Shown one piece after another: positions 22,311 to 34,071 of a stretch of DNA of 64,000 nt; position 1 is the first letter of the stretch, and each line of letters begins with the position of its first letter. The notes below the pieces were generated by a model that saw nothing but the letters and a program-made list of their open reading frames with translations, was not told where the DNA came from and searched no databases. The stretch covers positions 303,362 to 367,361 of the forward strand of contig VIIQ02000094.1 of NCBI GenBank assembly GCA_007449985.2, given 5' to 3'. A program made the translations under genes and the position numbers. The DNA comes from Desmodesmus armatus. Taxonomy: Eukaryota > Chlorophyta > Chlorophyceae > Sphaeropleales > Scenedesmaceae.

Positions 22311-24912
22311 ATGAAGCAGGCGATCCGAATCCTCTTCCTGTTCGCCTGTCTCTCAGCATGCACTGTCGCAGTACATGGTCAAAAGGTGTGGTTGTCTTTG
22401 TTCCAATAGGCTTGCCATGTCGATCCGTCTCCCCGGCACCATTGTGCAGGCCAGCCTGGAAAACAGCAGTCAACCGTGCCCAGCCCTGACAGCAGTCAGG
22501 CCACTCACACCTTGCCCAGCCTGAACAGCAGCATAAGCACATGAAACCTACATGACATGTACCTTATGCCTCCTGCCATGTTGCTACACCCGCATGTGTG
22601 CAGCCAATACGGGAAGCACTGGTCAGCAAGGGCCACACACACTTCCTGGCCCTGGCAGAGGTGGCAGAGATCACTGAGCCCTCAGACAAAGCCACACTGA
22701 CTATCCTGGCACCCACAAACAAGGTGTGAGCTTCAAATGGCCGTCCCAGTGACTCTTCAAGCAGCCTTACTCGCAGCATTCACAGCTGGCCAGAAGACTA
22801 CACAAACATACATGCGCACACGTGCAGTGCCGCGTGTGACGCTGCGTGGATCAGTCTTCTGCTGTCACTGACCCACCGGACGTTCACAAGCTGTGCTGAC
22901 CACTGTCCTGCAGGCCATTGACGAATTCCTGAAGAGCATGAAGCTCTCACTGCAGGACATGAAGCAGCGGCCAGCACTGGCTGCAGCAGTAGTGGGCTAC
23001 CATGGTGAGCACTCGGAGCAATGAGGCTGCTGGACATGCAACAAGAAATGCAAAAAAACGGCCCAGAGGCAGCATCTTACTACTTGGTATTGCTGACACA
23101 TGGTGGTTGTGTGTAGTTGCTCCATCGTTTGATAACTGGCAAGAGAGGCAAGTCGAGCCCCTTGCAGTGCCAAGCTCATGCACCTGCACGCTGTGATGCG
23201 CAGTGACAGTGTGTCGTCATGCTGTGCTGTGCTATGCTATGCTGCGTCTGCCGTCGTGCTGCAGTGCTGCCACGTGTCAAGGGTCAAACGTCAGCAGTCA
23301 AGGGTTTCACAAGGGCTGCCCCTCTGGAGGCCATCACTGCAGATGACGTGCACTTTCTGCGCTTCTACATGGGGCCAGATGACAAGGTGGTCGTGGAGGA
23401 TGTGCAGAACAATACAGCTCGGATTGTGTCAACGGGTGTGGATGTAGGCAACTCCATCATCTACGGAACTGACAAAGTCCTGCTGAGTGGTAAGGATGGA
23501 TTCAGGTGTTAGGGTGCCCGACCTTTGGTCCCCCTGGTTGGGCCAATGGCAACACTGATTTTGTGCTGACTGGTCTGGACCCCACAGCTTACTGCACCTT
23601 GCAGATGACTAATCTGGTGGCCTCAGAGTTGGAGGCTGCCACTGGTGGCCATACAATGCAGTGCATAGTTCAGACTTGAGCACTGCTGCAGGCGATGTGT
23701 GGCTGCCACAAGGATCTTGAACATGATAAATTCTGATTGAAGTGTCAGCTGTTGTGTGTACTGCACGTGCCTGCAGGTGATGTGTACACCACCCTAGAGG
23801 GCTTGCTCACCACCAATCCTGAGTTCCGGCCCCTCCATGTAAGTCTGCCTAGGCCTGCTACACAGTGTTGCATTGCTGTTGGCTGTAGTAATTCACATCC
23901 AACGTCGCATGGCATACTGCATAGTTCTCACCACCTACACAGGTGCATAGCTGCGTGCACAACTTGTATGCACCTTCCCTGCATTGCGACATATGATTAA
24001 AGCCCGAGGCAGCGATCCACTGCCAAACACCCCTCAAACAACCCTGAGTGACCATATTCCCCCAACCTGAGTGCAAACTTTGTACCGCCCCTTGCGCCTG
24101 CAGAAGCTGTATCTTCAGGCTGGGCTTGAGAGCGAAGTGATCAACATGCGTGGTGACGCCAACACACTCACCATCTTTGCCCCAACAGGTGAGAGGGCCG
24201 AGGTTGCAGTCAACCCACACAGTACATCATCTGCCATGGTCGACGGCTCAACTGCAATAGCCTGGAGTCAACTGGCATGCATGCATCAGTCCCAGCACAA
24301 CGCAGCATCAGCTCAAACCCAACTGGCTCCATGTAGAGGCCACTGGCAAGCCTCCTGTAGCTACAGACACCCGTAGGTGTTGCCTCCGGCCCCCGGCAGT
24401 CGGGTTTACTCGGCTGAGTTGTGTGTGGCCAGCCGGTGGGGGGTCGCTCCCCCTGGGAACCTTCAACAACAACAAAAAAAGGCACGCATTCTAGTGGCAA
24501 CACACACTAAACCCTGCCTGTGTTGTAATTGTGTGCAGCGGAGGCTGTGAAGGCTGCTGAGGGCCAGCTAGCCAGCCTAAGCAAGGCCCAGCTGCAGGAC
24601 GTGCTGAGGTACCACATGGTCCCTGCAGCACTACCCATCCCGGCAGGGGTGAAAGCTGATACGACCTACCCTACTGCTTTCAAGGGCCACAGCCTGCGCT
24701 TCAGATACAACACGTGCGTGTGATTTCTGCTGGTGGAGTGGATGCATCACACTTAGCAACACATACATTGACATCAAAATCATGTACCTGCTTGATGCAA
24801 CTCATGTGTTCGGCAAATACCCACCTGCACACAGAACAACTCTGTGGCTGTCACTAAACTGCACTAAGTTGAAATGAATTCGCAGTAGTGTTTGCAAGCC
24901 ACAGCCACAGCC

Positions 24913-24948
<36 letters not shown>

Positions 24949-26003
24949 CCATGATGCGTGGAACGTACTGTCTGGCACTGGCTCAAAATACGCTCTGACA
25001 GAAATGCTCCGCAGTTGCTGTCCTACCAGGCGTGCGTCACACTCACAATCAGCCTCACGCAATGCTGCATAAGGGGCTGCAGTGAGTTTGCGCCGAACCG
25101 TATCGCCTGTGGCTGACTGTGCTGTGCCTCGTGTGCAAGGCTCATTCTTGTGCTGTGCTGTGGTCTTGCGTGCCATGCTATGGTGTGCTGTGCAGGGTGC
25201 AGACCTCCAATGCTGCAAGGGGCAGCAGCAACAGCAGCCTGCCGCAGCGGCAGCAGGCGGAGGCACGCTTGACTGTCGAGGTTGTGCCTGAAGCCGGCAC
25301 GTTTGGCGGCAAGGCAGTGGCTGGTTTCACAGTGCCTAAGGTCACCATTGCCAACCTGTTTGCCAACAGGGTGAGCTGCACTACTTGACCGCACTGCAAC
25401 TTACAGGCCCGAGTCGACACAAACTAGTGTGCAGAGTCTCTTTTGGACAGGTATTCGGGTCTGCTTCAGCAACTAGAACGGCACATACTGTAACTTTGAG
25501 CAAGACTCCCTCGCTACCTGCAAGTCACACCCTTACTTGCTGGTGGCTGCCAGCAGGCCTCCAATGGATCTGTTTGACAAGCAGCAGATTTTTCGTTTGA
25601 TCACGCCAGACGTCCCAGGCACAGCTTTCAACACCGCCTGGATCTACTTGCCGACTTTCTCACTGTTGCTCTGCTTGCCACCACCACCCCCCTGCAGATG
25701 ATCATTCACGGACTGAATCAAGTCATGAAGCCCAACCTCCCCAATGCACAGCCCCCACGCACAGCCAAGCCAGCACAGAGCCAGTCAGGTGCAGGGGCCA
25801 CAGGCCGCAAGCTACAGCAATTCAGGAGTGGTGCTGGGCCCAGTTCTGTCTCTACAGGCCTGACCTCTACTCAGTCTTCTATCCGGGCGGCTGTGGCAGG
25901 GAACCGGGACATTGGGGAGGTTGCTTCCAGTGGCTCTCGCACTGCCAGCTCTGCTGCCCACCGCTGCTGGAACTGCATTGTGGATGACTGGGGAAAGCAC
26001 TGA
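22311..26003 (+). CDS. Secreted protein with two fasciclin (FAS1) domains
   Basis: The start ATG at 22311 opens a clear signal peptide (MKQAIRILFLFACLSACTVA, then VHGQ). Joined exons continue at about 22603-22723, 22915-23003, 23263-23488, 23778-23839, 24104-24189, 24539-24714, 25198-25369 and 25698-26003. FAS1 domain 1 runs from PIREALVSKGHTHFLALAEV through LTILAPTNKAIDEFL and ends near VDVGNSIIYGTDKVLLSG. FAS1 domain 2 runs from YTTLEGLLTTNPEFRPLH through NTLTIFAPTAEAVKAA, YHMVPAALPIPAGV and VTIANLFANRMIIHGLNQVM. The tail is Ser/Ala/Gly-rich. FAS1 proteins act in cell adhesion and extracellular matrix in algae, plants and animals. No GPI signal or C-terminal membrane helix is visible, so free secretion into wall or matrix is likely. 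Exon ends are approximate. Confidence 0.85.
24365..24480 (-). repeat. Dispersed repeat copy 1 (in a fasciclin-gene intron)
   Basis: On the minus strand this reads CCACCGGCTGGCCACACACAA followed about 20 bases on by AACCCGACTGCCGGGGGCC. The same pair of blocks occurs in the opposite orientation at 28870-28920. It is flanked by an A-rich AACAACAACAAAAAAA stretch (about 24463-24479), which suggests the tail of a retroposed element. Confidence 0.55.
24917..24951. repeat. CAG microsatellite in a fasciclin-gene intron
   Basis: An uninterrupted CAG run of about ten units lies inside an intron. No coding role. Confidence 0.8.
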
Positions 26004-28045
26004 GCAGCGGCGGCTGTGTGACTGGTGTTAGACTGGTGCTGCAGCTACAGCCTGCAGGTCACTGCAGGCCTCTTTGCCTGGTGTACGTGGGCCGAGCACC
26101 AGTGGCGGTGCACCATAATTTGCAGCAGGATGTTCAACACAAAAAGCAAAGTGTACCTTGGGAGTTGGTGTCGTATGGGCCAGGATGAGCTTGTTGCATG
26201 AGGGCTGGACACTGGTAAACTTGGATCAAAAGGCCGCAACAAACAGGTCCTGCGTGGATCCTCTCTGAATGAGGCGCAGCACCTATCAATGCATCGGTGA
26301 GGTGGTTGAAGATCACAGACTTGAGGTCATTGTGCAGGTGCTGTGGCAAGTCATTTTATGCGGTTGTGTGGTTCAAGGTGTCATGTTTCAGGCATTTGCC
26401 TTGGCGGTGCCAAAGGGGTGTACCTTGCGTTGCTGCTGACCAAGGCCAAGAAGGGGCACAGCAGTGTGGATGTGTGCTTTCATGATGCTTTATCGTCACC
26501 GTGGTGCAGGATGCAGGTTGACCAAGGCAGTTACGGATGGTTTACTGATAGCAGTCTTGCAGCTCAGTTGCTCAAACGCCACTGGCCTGAAGTTTGCATG
26601 GTGTGGTGGGGTTGTCGGCTGTGACTTGCTGCGAGCACTGCATTCCCGGGGCTTCATGGTTGTTGTGTTCACTGGGGGTGGGGGAGAGAGGGGAGGGTGT
26701 TTTTAAAGGCAAAGAACTGCCACACACTTCTCCCACAGATGGGACTGCATGGACGTTGTTCAGTGGAGGGATCCTGTATGTTGGCTTGCAGAGGCATCAG
26801 TGGTGTGCCATCAGAGGCGGCCCCAACGCACTGGCAAGCACGTTGCTGGTGGCTGCACCTGGTGCACACGTACACCAGGGCCTCGTGTGTGGGCCTGGAC
26901 GCTAGCACACTGACTGCAGTTGTTGTCAGGGAGGCACAGTGTACACAGTCGCCATGAGGTGCTGTGATGAGGCCAGGAGTTGTTTTATTGCACTACGATA
27001 TAAACGAGTGCTGCACATCGACGGCATCAGTGCTGTGCAGCCTGGCGAACCTCTTGAGCAGGTTGACGCGTCTACCCATCAGGCACAGCTGTTATCTAGC
27101 AGCTCAGCCTTGCTACTCGCCAAAGCTGGGTCTCAATTTGCGTGAACTGGTCATCGACCCTTGTGTCATGCCATGTAAACGTGTCATGCTTGATTGTTGC
27201 GGAGTGTTTACATCCTGGCCTTGGAAGAGATGGAGCATGCATGCGGTGACTTGGCGAGGTATGTCAGTGCATTGTACAACCCCTGGCACACAACAGAAAC
27301 ACAGTCCAACAGCAAATTCTTGCCCCAACCAGCCCCAGCTGCTTTGAAGGGTTCATAGACCCATGCAGTCAACTGCCCTGCCCTGCTGCTACCTGGCACT
27401 TATTGATACAGCTCAGCATGAGCAAGCACACACATCGCAGCTGCAGTGGCTGCAGTGACACAGCACATGCACACAAGCCGGCACCAATGGCTGCCTCTGT
27501 CCTCATGCTGGGACAGCAACAAACAGCCAGCCACTACCCTGATGGTGGTCACCCACAGCCAAACACCAGCTGCTTGCTGACAGGTGACCTGCATTCCCAA
27601 ACCAACATCATGATGCCCTATGCTGCTCCTCATGCTGCGCTTGTCCTGGCGGGTTGCAAATACAAAAGGTACATGCATTGTCTGTCACAAAGGCACGCAT
27701 ACACCATTGCGATGCAGCTTCCCATATTCTACAATTATCCCTGCCGATGCCACATGTTGAAGGCATCACACTGGCACATATACCATACCCACACATATGA
27801 TGGCTGCCAGCCAGGGCTAGGAGCACTGCACTCACTGCACTGCAGTGGCTGTGGCAGCTTCCGCATGGACCTGGCCCAACCTCCCCCACACATACCACAC
27901 ACCCGGCTGCCAAACACATCCACAACCCCCATACCCAGGCATCACTGCACCACACTGCACGCAACATGCACGCAGAAGGGTATACATGCACACCCATACC
28001 CACAGGGATGTGGATGGCAAACACAGCAAAACGGCGGGCAGGTCC
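26004..28045. other. Convergent spacer between fasciclin and PFK genes
   Basis: Both flanking genes end here, so this is mostly 3' UTR and spacer. A TGTAA at 27174-27178 could end the fasciclin transcript. Several open frames of 60-215 codons occur, but their composition (Cys/His/Thr/Pro mixtures) and the lack of recognisable motifs or splice-linked continuation argue against genes. Confidence 0.45.
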
Positions 28046-31000
28046 TCAGGTGAAGTTAGGCTGGCCGATGGATGCGCGCAGCCTGTTCCACATCTTGCCC
28101 CGGGGGTCCACCTTGCGTGGTGCTTGGATGATGACAGGGATGGGCAGGTACACGTAGTGCGTGTTCACCAGGCCCACCGTGATGCCTGTGTAGCCGGCAA
28201 ATGCTGCATGGACGGCGTTGTGGGCCAGAATCTTGCAGTAGATGCGGTCGTTGCTGGTGGTGGGGATGGACCTGCAGCAGGAGGATGGTGCCAGCACAGG
28301 AGGGAGCACACATGGTCAGGGCTTTCAAAGCCAAAGTGCGGCACTTGCCGTTCAGCAAGACTCTGGTCTTGCTGCACGGCAAGTGCAGAGGTATCGCCCT
28401 ATCCTAGGGCATAGCTGACGTAGTGCGAGGAATGCTGAATGAAGCGAGCACGGAGCATAGACACCACGTCTGTAGCGCCTCTGCCAAACCAGCACGCGCC
28501 TGTGCAACGTCCTGCATGTCTACAAGATCAGACAAGCACGATGCTGTCAATGCACTGCCTCAGGGATGGATGCTGAGTGCCTGCATGATTGATTTCCCGT
28601 CTCTTCCTCTTGGCGCCCCCCTCTTTGCCCCCCCCCCCAAAACCTGACTCACCTGATGATGTAGCTGGGGTCGATGTACTTGATGTCTCCGTCCTTGAAG
28701 TACGACTTGAGCTCGCTGCGCATGTACATCCCAATGTCCTGCAGGATGGGGTTGCCTGACGCATCAGTCCCATGCGAGTGGCTGTCCTCCAACAGGTCCT
28801 GCAGGACAAACACAACAGTGACAGCGCAGCAGACGATGTTTATATTTTGGGTGACCAGAGGGTGGGATCCCACCGGCTGGCCACACACAAACAAACCCAA
28901 CTGCTGGGGGCCCGAGGCAAAGCCTAATAAGTGAGAAACGCCTAACACCCCTATCCCACGAGTGCCCAGTGACCGGACCAAAAATGCACGGGAGCAATTA
29001 ATATTGCGCTGGCCATCCAGCCTGAGAGACATCTGCATCAAGGTAACAGCAGTTCCTCCCTCACCTGCCCGGCTCCCTCTGCCACGCACACCACGCAGTG
29101 CCCCTTCTTCTCCAGCACCCCCTCCAGGTACTTGAACAGGCCGTTGTTGCCCTTGGTGGTGAACGGCACCTCAGGGATCAGCACAGCATCAACAACACCT
29201 GGCAGGAAGGAGGGGAGGGAAGGATGAATGCATGGAAGGATACAGCGAGCGCAGGATACAGCAGAGGGACAGCAGAGCAGCAGCACCTCATTGCAGTGCG
29301 TGCAGCATGGCGGGAGACTGGCATGCAGCAGAACCTGCAGGTCCAGCTGGACACCACCCAACGCATGCAGGACCCCTCCACAAACAACCCCGCAGGTCAG
29401 GTCGTGACACTTCCGCACCCACACAACCCATCTGCTGTCCTGCAGCTCCATCCCCAACCAATTCAATAGGCTTCTGGTTGACTTTAGGGTTTGATTGACC
29501 CTACTGAACCCTACACCCTCAACGGTTGCCACCCACCTGAGGCCATGGAGGCCTGCATGGCAATGAAGCCAGACTGCCGCCCCATCAGCTTCACCAGGCC
29601 AATGCCATGCCTGGCACTGCTGGCCTCAACCTTGGCCGCCAACAGAGCCCTCTGAGCCTCCTCAACTGCAGTGTCAAACCCGAACAACATCATGTTAAAC
29701 CCAAAACAACACCGTGTTAAACCCAAACAACATCGTGTTAAAAACCGAACAACATCGTGTTGAACCCGTACAACCCGTACAACATCGTGTTTGATTGTAA
29801 GTTGCGTTGCGCATGGCAGCAAAGCCGGCAGCTACCATGCATGGTCCGATGGTCTGACGAAAAATCAAGTGCCAACAGGTGTGCCAGATGCAGGCAGGCA
29901 GGCACCACGCATGCATATGTGGCTGGCAGCTCTTGATGACTCACTCACTCCCCTTCAAAAAAGCTGCTGGGTCGACAAAACCACCAACCAACCAGCGCAC
30001 CTGCCGTGTCAAACCCGAAGCACTTGTCAATGAGCAGGATGTCATTGTCGATGCTCTTGGGCACACCAACCACGTTGCACAGCACGTCGGCCTCCTCACA
30101 CTTCTGCTGGATGGCATTCGCGCCTGCGTTGCCACCGTTGCCGCCAACCTGCACAGACAGCAAGCCTGTCAAACCCTGCCCATTACCCACCGCCGCGGGT
30201 TCCTGGCATCACTTCCTGGCTAAGAGTGTTAGACAAAATTAGCACAGTGGTTCCTATCCTGATGTGATGGTCACACAACCACCAACCAGCATACCAGCAA
30301 CACATGCTCGGCTGGCTTCCAAAAAGCTGTACGCTTGACCAGCCACTGACCACAGCTGCAGCAACGGGTGCTGTGACATGACCGGTCATACCCTCGCCCA
30401 GCAGTCCTGACAATCCGACCGCGCTGACAAAACCCTGCGAGCTTGCATGTCGCCCTCACCACAAAGAGCATGTCCACGCCCCACATATCAAGCCGCTTCA
30501 CGATTTCCCTGCAAGCACATGATACCCAGCACACACACGTGTCAGTGCCGCCAATCACAAACCAGCCACATGTCCACATGATCCTGTCACGCAGGCTGCT
30601 GCAGCATGAAGCAGGCCACCCCTGACAACACTGGCCCTGAGCTGCCGATGAAATGCATTGTGCTCAAGCAGCAGGTGCCACCTGCTGCTCAAGGGTGACC
30701 AGTGGTTACCCAAGGGTGACAAGTGGTCACCACTAAGTGAATCCCTCCCATTTTTTTGTCAAGTGCCCAAGGGGGGTCCACCCCCACCAGCTGGCCACTC
30801 ACTTCATGTTTGCTCCACCCCTGCTGGTGCCCAGGATGGTGCCACCCTGCAGCTGGATGCCGTCCACACTATGCTTTGTCAGCACAATGGGCTTGTTCTC
30901 CTGCACACGTGCAAACACACGAGCCAAAACGTCAGACAAAACACCAGGCAAGCATACAGCAGTCAGGGACGGGACAGGGAGTGCACAGCCTCAGCCCAGC

Positions 31001-33669
31001 CACCATGGTGGTTCCGGTTCGTGTGCACAAACACCAATGCAGTCATACTCACTGGGAGGGAGTGAAGCTCTGTCTTGCAACGCACCCTCCGCCACCACAG
31101 CCAGGCTGGAGCAGCCCCAGGTTGCAGCTCTATACCTCACATGTGCAAGGCAAGCCCCAACTTCACAACACATGCAGCATGCAGGCAGAACCTGGCCTAC
31201 GTCTCCTCCTTGTCTCCACACACAACATCAGACCCGCTCTGAAACACACCCTCGCGAGGGCCGCCGCCGCGGATCAAGTCATTGTGTCATTTGAAGTCAA
31301 AACCACGAAAACTTGCAAAGTGCCCTGATCAAGTGGATTTGCAAGCGGCCGCCGCTCTCCCACCTTGTCATAGAAGCCCCTGAAGCCGTATCTGATGCCC
31401 AGGATGTTGCCCTCAGGCACACCATAGTCTGTCAGCTTGTTCACGAGGCCCTGCAGCAACAGCAGCGGCACCACAAGCCACTCACTGAGCCAATTCACCG
31501 TAAGGACCCTACCTCCTACTGCTGAAGCATGCTTGTGATGGTTGCTGGGGAGGGGATAAGCCTCAACGACTAGGGTTCGCCTGACCGGTCACTTTTCAAC
31601 AATCCTGGCTCCAGCACTGCTTGTGCATAGGCTGCTCACACATATCAATGAGGTGTTGTGTTCCTCCACACCATCCGTCACGGCCAGCTGCATGCTGCAT
31701 AGCACTTTGGCAACATGCTGTTGTCCAAAACATGTATTGCGGTGACAGGACACAAGCCGAGCAGCCAGCCAGAATGAGATTGTACTCGACAACTAGCCTG
31801 GGCTGGCCCCCCTCTGGTGCTAGTGAGGGCATGTAGCCAACATGGTGCCTCAGTTCAGACCAGACCCCATGCCTGGCTGGCTCACCGCGACGACATCATT
31901 CAAGCCGGGACACAGGCCTCCACACGTGACAATTGCTGCTGTGGTGTTGCGTGGGTCATGGAAGATGGTCTCCCGCGCCCCAGCCCTGATGGCCCAAGGG
32001 GGCAGGGGGGCTGACAGCTGCTCGAGCGATGCCTCCATCCAGTTGACATGGCTGCCTGCACATGGACACATCGATGCATACACACTTCACCATCAAGCAA
32101 CGCAACATCCTGCAAATATGCTGTACATCCTTGCCTGTCCTGTCAAGATACAATGGCTGGTTGCACGGCATGTGTCAACATACACAGACACAGCAGGGTA
32201 ACACGCTCAGAGACAGCATGCTGCTTACAGACAAGCAGGAAGGGTCTCTCTAGGACAAACAGCCAGTGGACAGGCTTGATCAGCACAGCCCTTCAATACA
32301 GCTGCACAGAAAGACGTAAATTGTCAACGCTGTCGCTTATCTGCAGGAAGCAAAGAAGACCCTAGGCTGTCACACCTGCTCCATTGCCGTTGCCATCCTC
32401 AAAATCCAGAGGGGTGAAGAACTGTGCAGCACCTGCAGCAACACACCACATAGCATGACATTGCAGCTGGCAGCCCAGCTTGTTGAACGTAGCCCCTTCA
32501 AACCTCTGAGCATGCTTTTGCTGAGTAGCAGCCACCACGGCATGCCGCAGCCAGTCATTCAGGCTACAGGCACTGCAGCACACACACGCCATAGGTCTGC
32601 ATGTGCACCACAGCTGCAGTGCTGCTGCTGGCTGCTGCAGCTGACGGAGCGCTGCTTCTGTCCGTTGCACCGCACCTGCTGATGTGGGCGAGCCAAAGCG
32701 CATGGCTGTGAGAGCCACGCGATCCTGGTCAGACACTGCAGGGAGCAATAGAGCAATAGAGCAAGCGAGATGCAGGATGCGTGAGTTTTGATGAGTTGTC
32801 TTGTGCCAGCTCCAGCAGTGCTGGCAACGCTGGGCCAACCTGCCAACATGCACACGGTGCAGGCAGTCCCAGCAGCTAGTCGTTGAGGGCCAGGCTGCTG
32901 CGCCTCCTGCTGCATGGTTGCACACGCTGGCATTGGCATGAGCCCATGTGTGTGTGTGTGTGTGGGGGGGGGGGGCGCTGTCCACTGCACCACCTGGCAG
33001 GAGCCACCTACCAAAGCCTCCTCCGAAGTTGTTGTGAACCTTGAAAGGACTCAGCCTGCACGGCAGCACGGTGAATGTTGGTCGTGGGATTCTACCCACT
33101 TGACGCGAGTTCCACCATGGACAGAAGACTAGGGCTGTGTTGCTCACGTAGTAAACACAACAACATGAAGCTGTCAGGCCAAGCCGACACAGTGTCTGCT
33201 GGTTGGAAAGATTCATTAAGAACATGTCTTTTGCCTCGGCTTGATTCAGCCGTGATCTTGAACACAAGCCCATCAACGCAAGCCAACAGTGAGGGGTGTG
33301 TGATGTGCAGGCACTACTGACCTTGATATCAGCTTTTCTCTGTTGTCAGGGCAGATCAGCACTTCATCGGCCCCTGCAAACAAATGATTTGTGGTTTTAC
33401 AAGACTGCATGCAATCAGGATACCTGATCGCTCTGTTGCTGACGATCTGCGGCCTGTTCCGCAGTTGCAACCAGTTGGCACTCGCCTGGTATGGGCATTG
33501 TAGGCACTGCAACGCTGTTTGCTTTGACCACCCGCCTGTGGGCAACCTGTGTGCGTCGCAACCGTGCTGCGCATGCCTTCTGGGCAGCTCTGTGCTGGCT
33601 GGTGTACAGAGTCTGGCCCTTGCTGTCAGAAGGCAGCATATGCTGCCTGCTGGCAAACCCTTGCAGCAT
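28046..33669 (-). CDS. PFK: Plant-type ATP-dependent 6-phosphofructokinase, plastid type
   Basis: The start ATG at 33669 follows an in-frame stop and opens an Arg/Ala/Ser/Gln-rich transit-peptide-like exon ending near 33425. Later exons carry [13 protein letters not shown] and [17 protein letters not shown] (~31880-32015), [20 protein letters not shown] (~31370-31450), [18 protein letters not shown] (~30800-30880), [20 protein letters not shown] (~30000-30080), [18 protein letters not shown] (~29550-29620), [12 protein letters not shown] and [13 protein letters not shown] (~29060-29200), [14 protein letters not shown] (~28690-28740) and [21 protein letters not shown] to the stop at 28046-28048. 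PFK phosphorylates fructose 6-phosphate to fructose 1,6-bisphosphate. The nucleotide/Mg site, normally GGDGT, reads [12 protein letters not shown] (~30130-30150), and the catalytic K-T-IDND is K-S-IDND. The exon 1 to exon 2 junction is not settled. Confidence 0.88.
28855..28930 (+). repeat. Dispersed repeat copy 2 (in a PFK intron)
   Basis: CCACCGGCTGGCCACACACAA and the block AACCCAACTGCTGGGGGCCC match, with a few changes, the minus-strand sequence of 24365-24480. The two copies lie in introns of different genes and in opposite orientation, as expected for an interspersed element. Confidence 0.55.
29680..29795. repeat. Minisatellite in a PFK intron
   Basis: About five imperfect units of roughly 20-23 bases share the core CAACATCGTGTTAAACCC. 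The last unit adds a short CCGTACAA duplication. It is intronic and probably length-variable. Confidence 0.8.
30667..30689. repeat. Perfect inverted repeat in a PFK intron
   Basis: Two 11-base arms (AGCAGCAGGTG and its complement) surround a single C. It could form a hairpin in the transcript. A second, weaker GTGACCA/TGGTCAC pair follows at about 30695-30730. Confidence 0.6.
32946..32975. repeat. (TG)n followed by poly-G
   Basis: A TG dinucleotide run leads directly into about 12 G in a PFK intron. It is a simple repeat and a likely site of sequencing-length uncertainty. Confidence 0.8.
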
Positions 33670-34071
33670 GGCTGGCGTTATGCGGCGTGCACAGGCTACA
33701 GGATCAATTGGCTAGTGACAGATCGCAGCTTTGCAAACCGGCCAGCGCAGAAATAGGAGTACCAGCAACAGTGGTTTCGGATGTTTCGTGTCAGCTCGCG
33801 CAAAGCTCGGATACTGCAAGTCCAGGCTGCTTGGAGTACAAACAAACGATCACAAAACTATAACATGTATGACAACAGGCGGTTGTATGATGGCAGACAA
33901 CAGCTCAGCTGAGCTGACTAAACAAACCACACACAACGTGACCAGGCCCACTTTTTCCCAATGCGACAAGTCATACTTTTGACCTGGACTACGGTACGTT
34001 GCTGAAGGTGCGCCTTGTGCTGGCTGTGTGCAGCAGCAGGTTGATCTGACTCTTGCTTGGTGCATACCATC
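33670..34071. promoter_or_regulatory. Divergent promoter region of PFK and aminotransferase genes
   Basis: About 400 bases separate the PFK start codon (33669, -) from the aminotransferase start codon (34072, +). The region is relatively AT-rich. No individual promoter element is assigned. Confidence 0.4.

Noticed and set aside
27403..28053. 216-codon plus-strand open frame next to the PFK 3' end
   Set aside because: It overlaps the PFK 3' region on the other strand, is full of His/Thr/Pro from CA-rich DNA, and has no recognisable domain.
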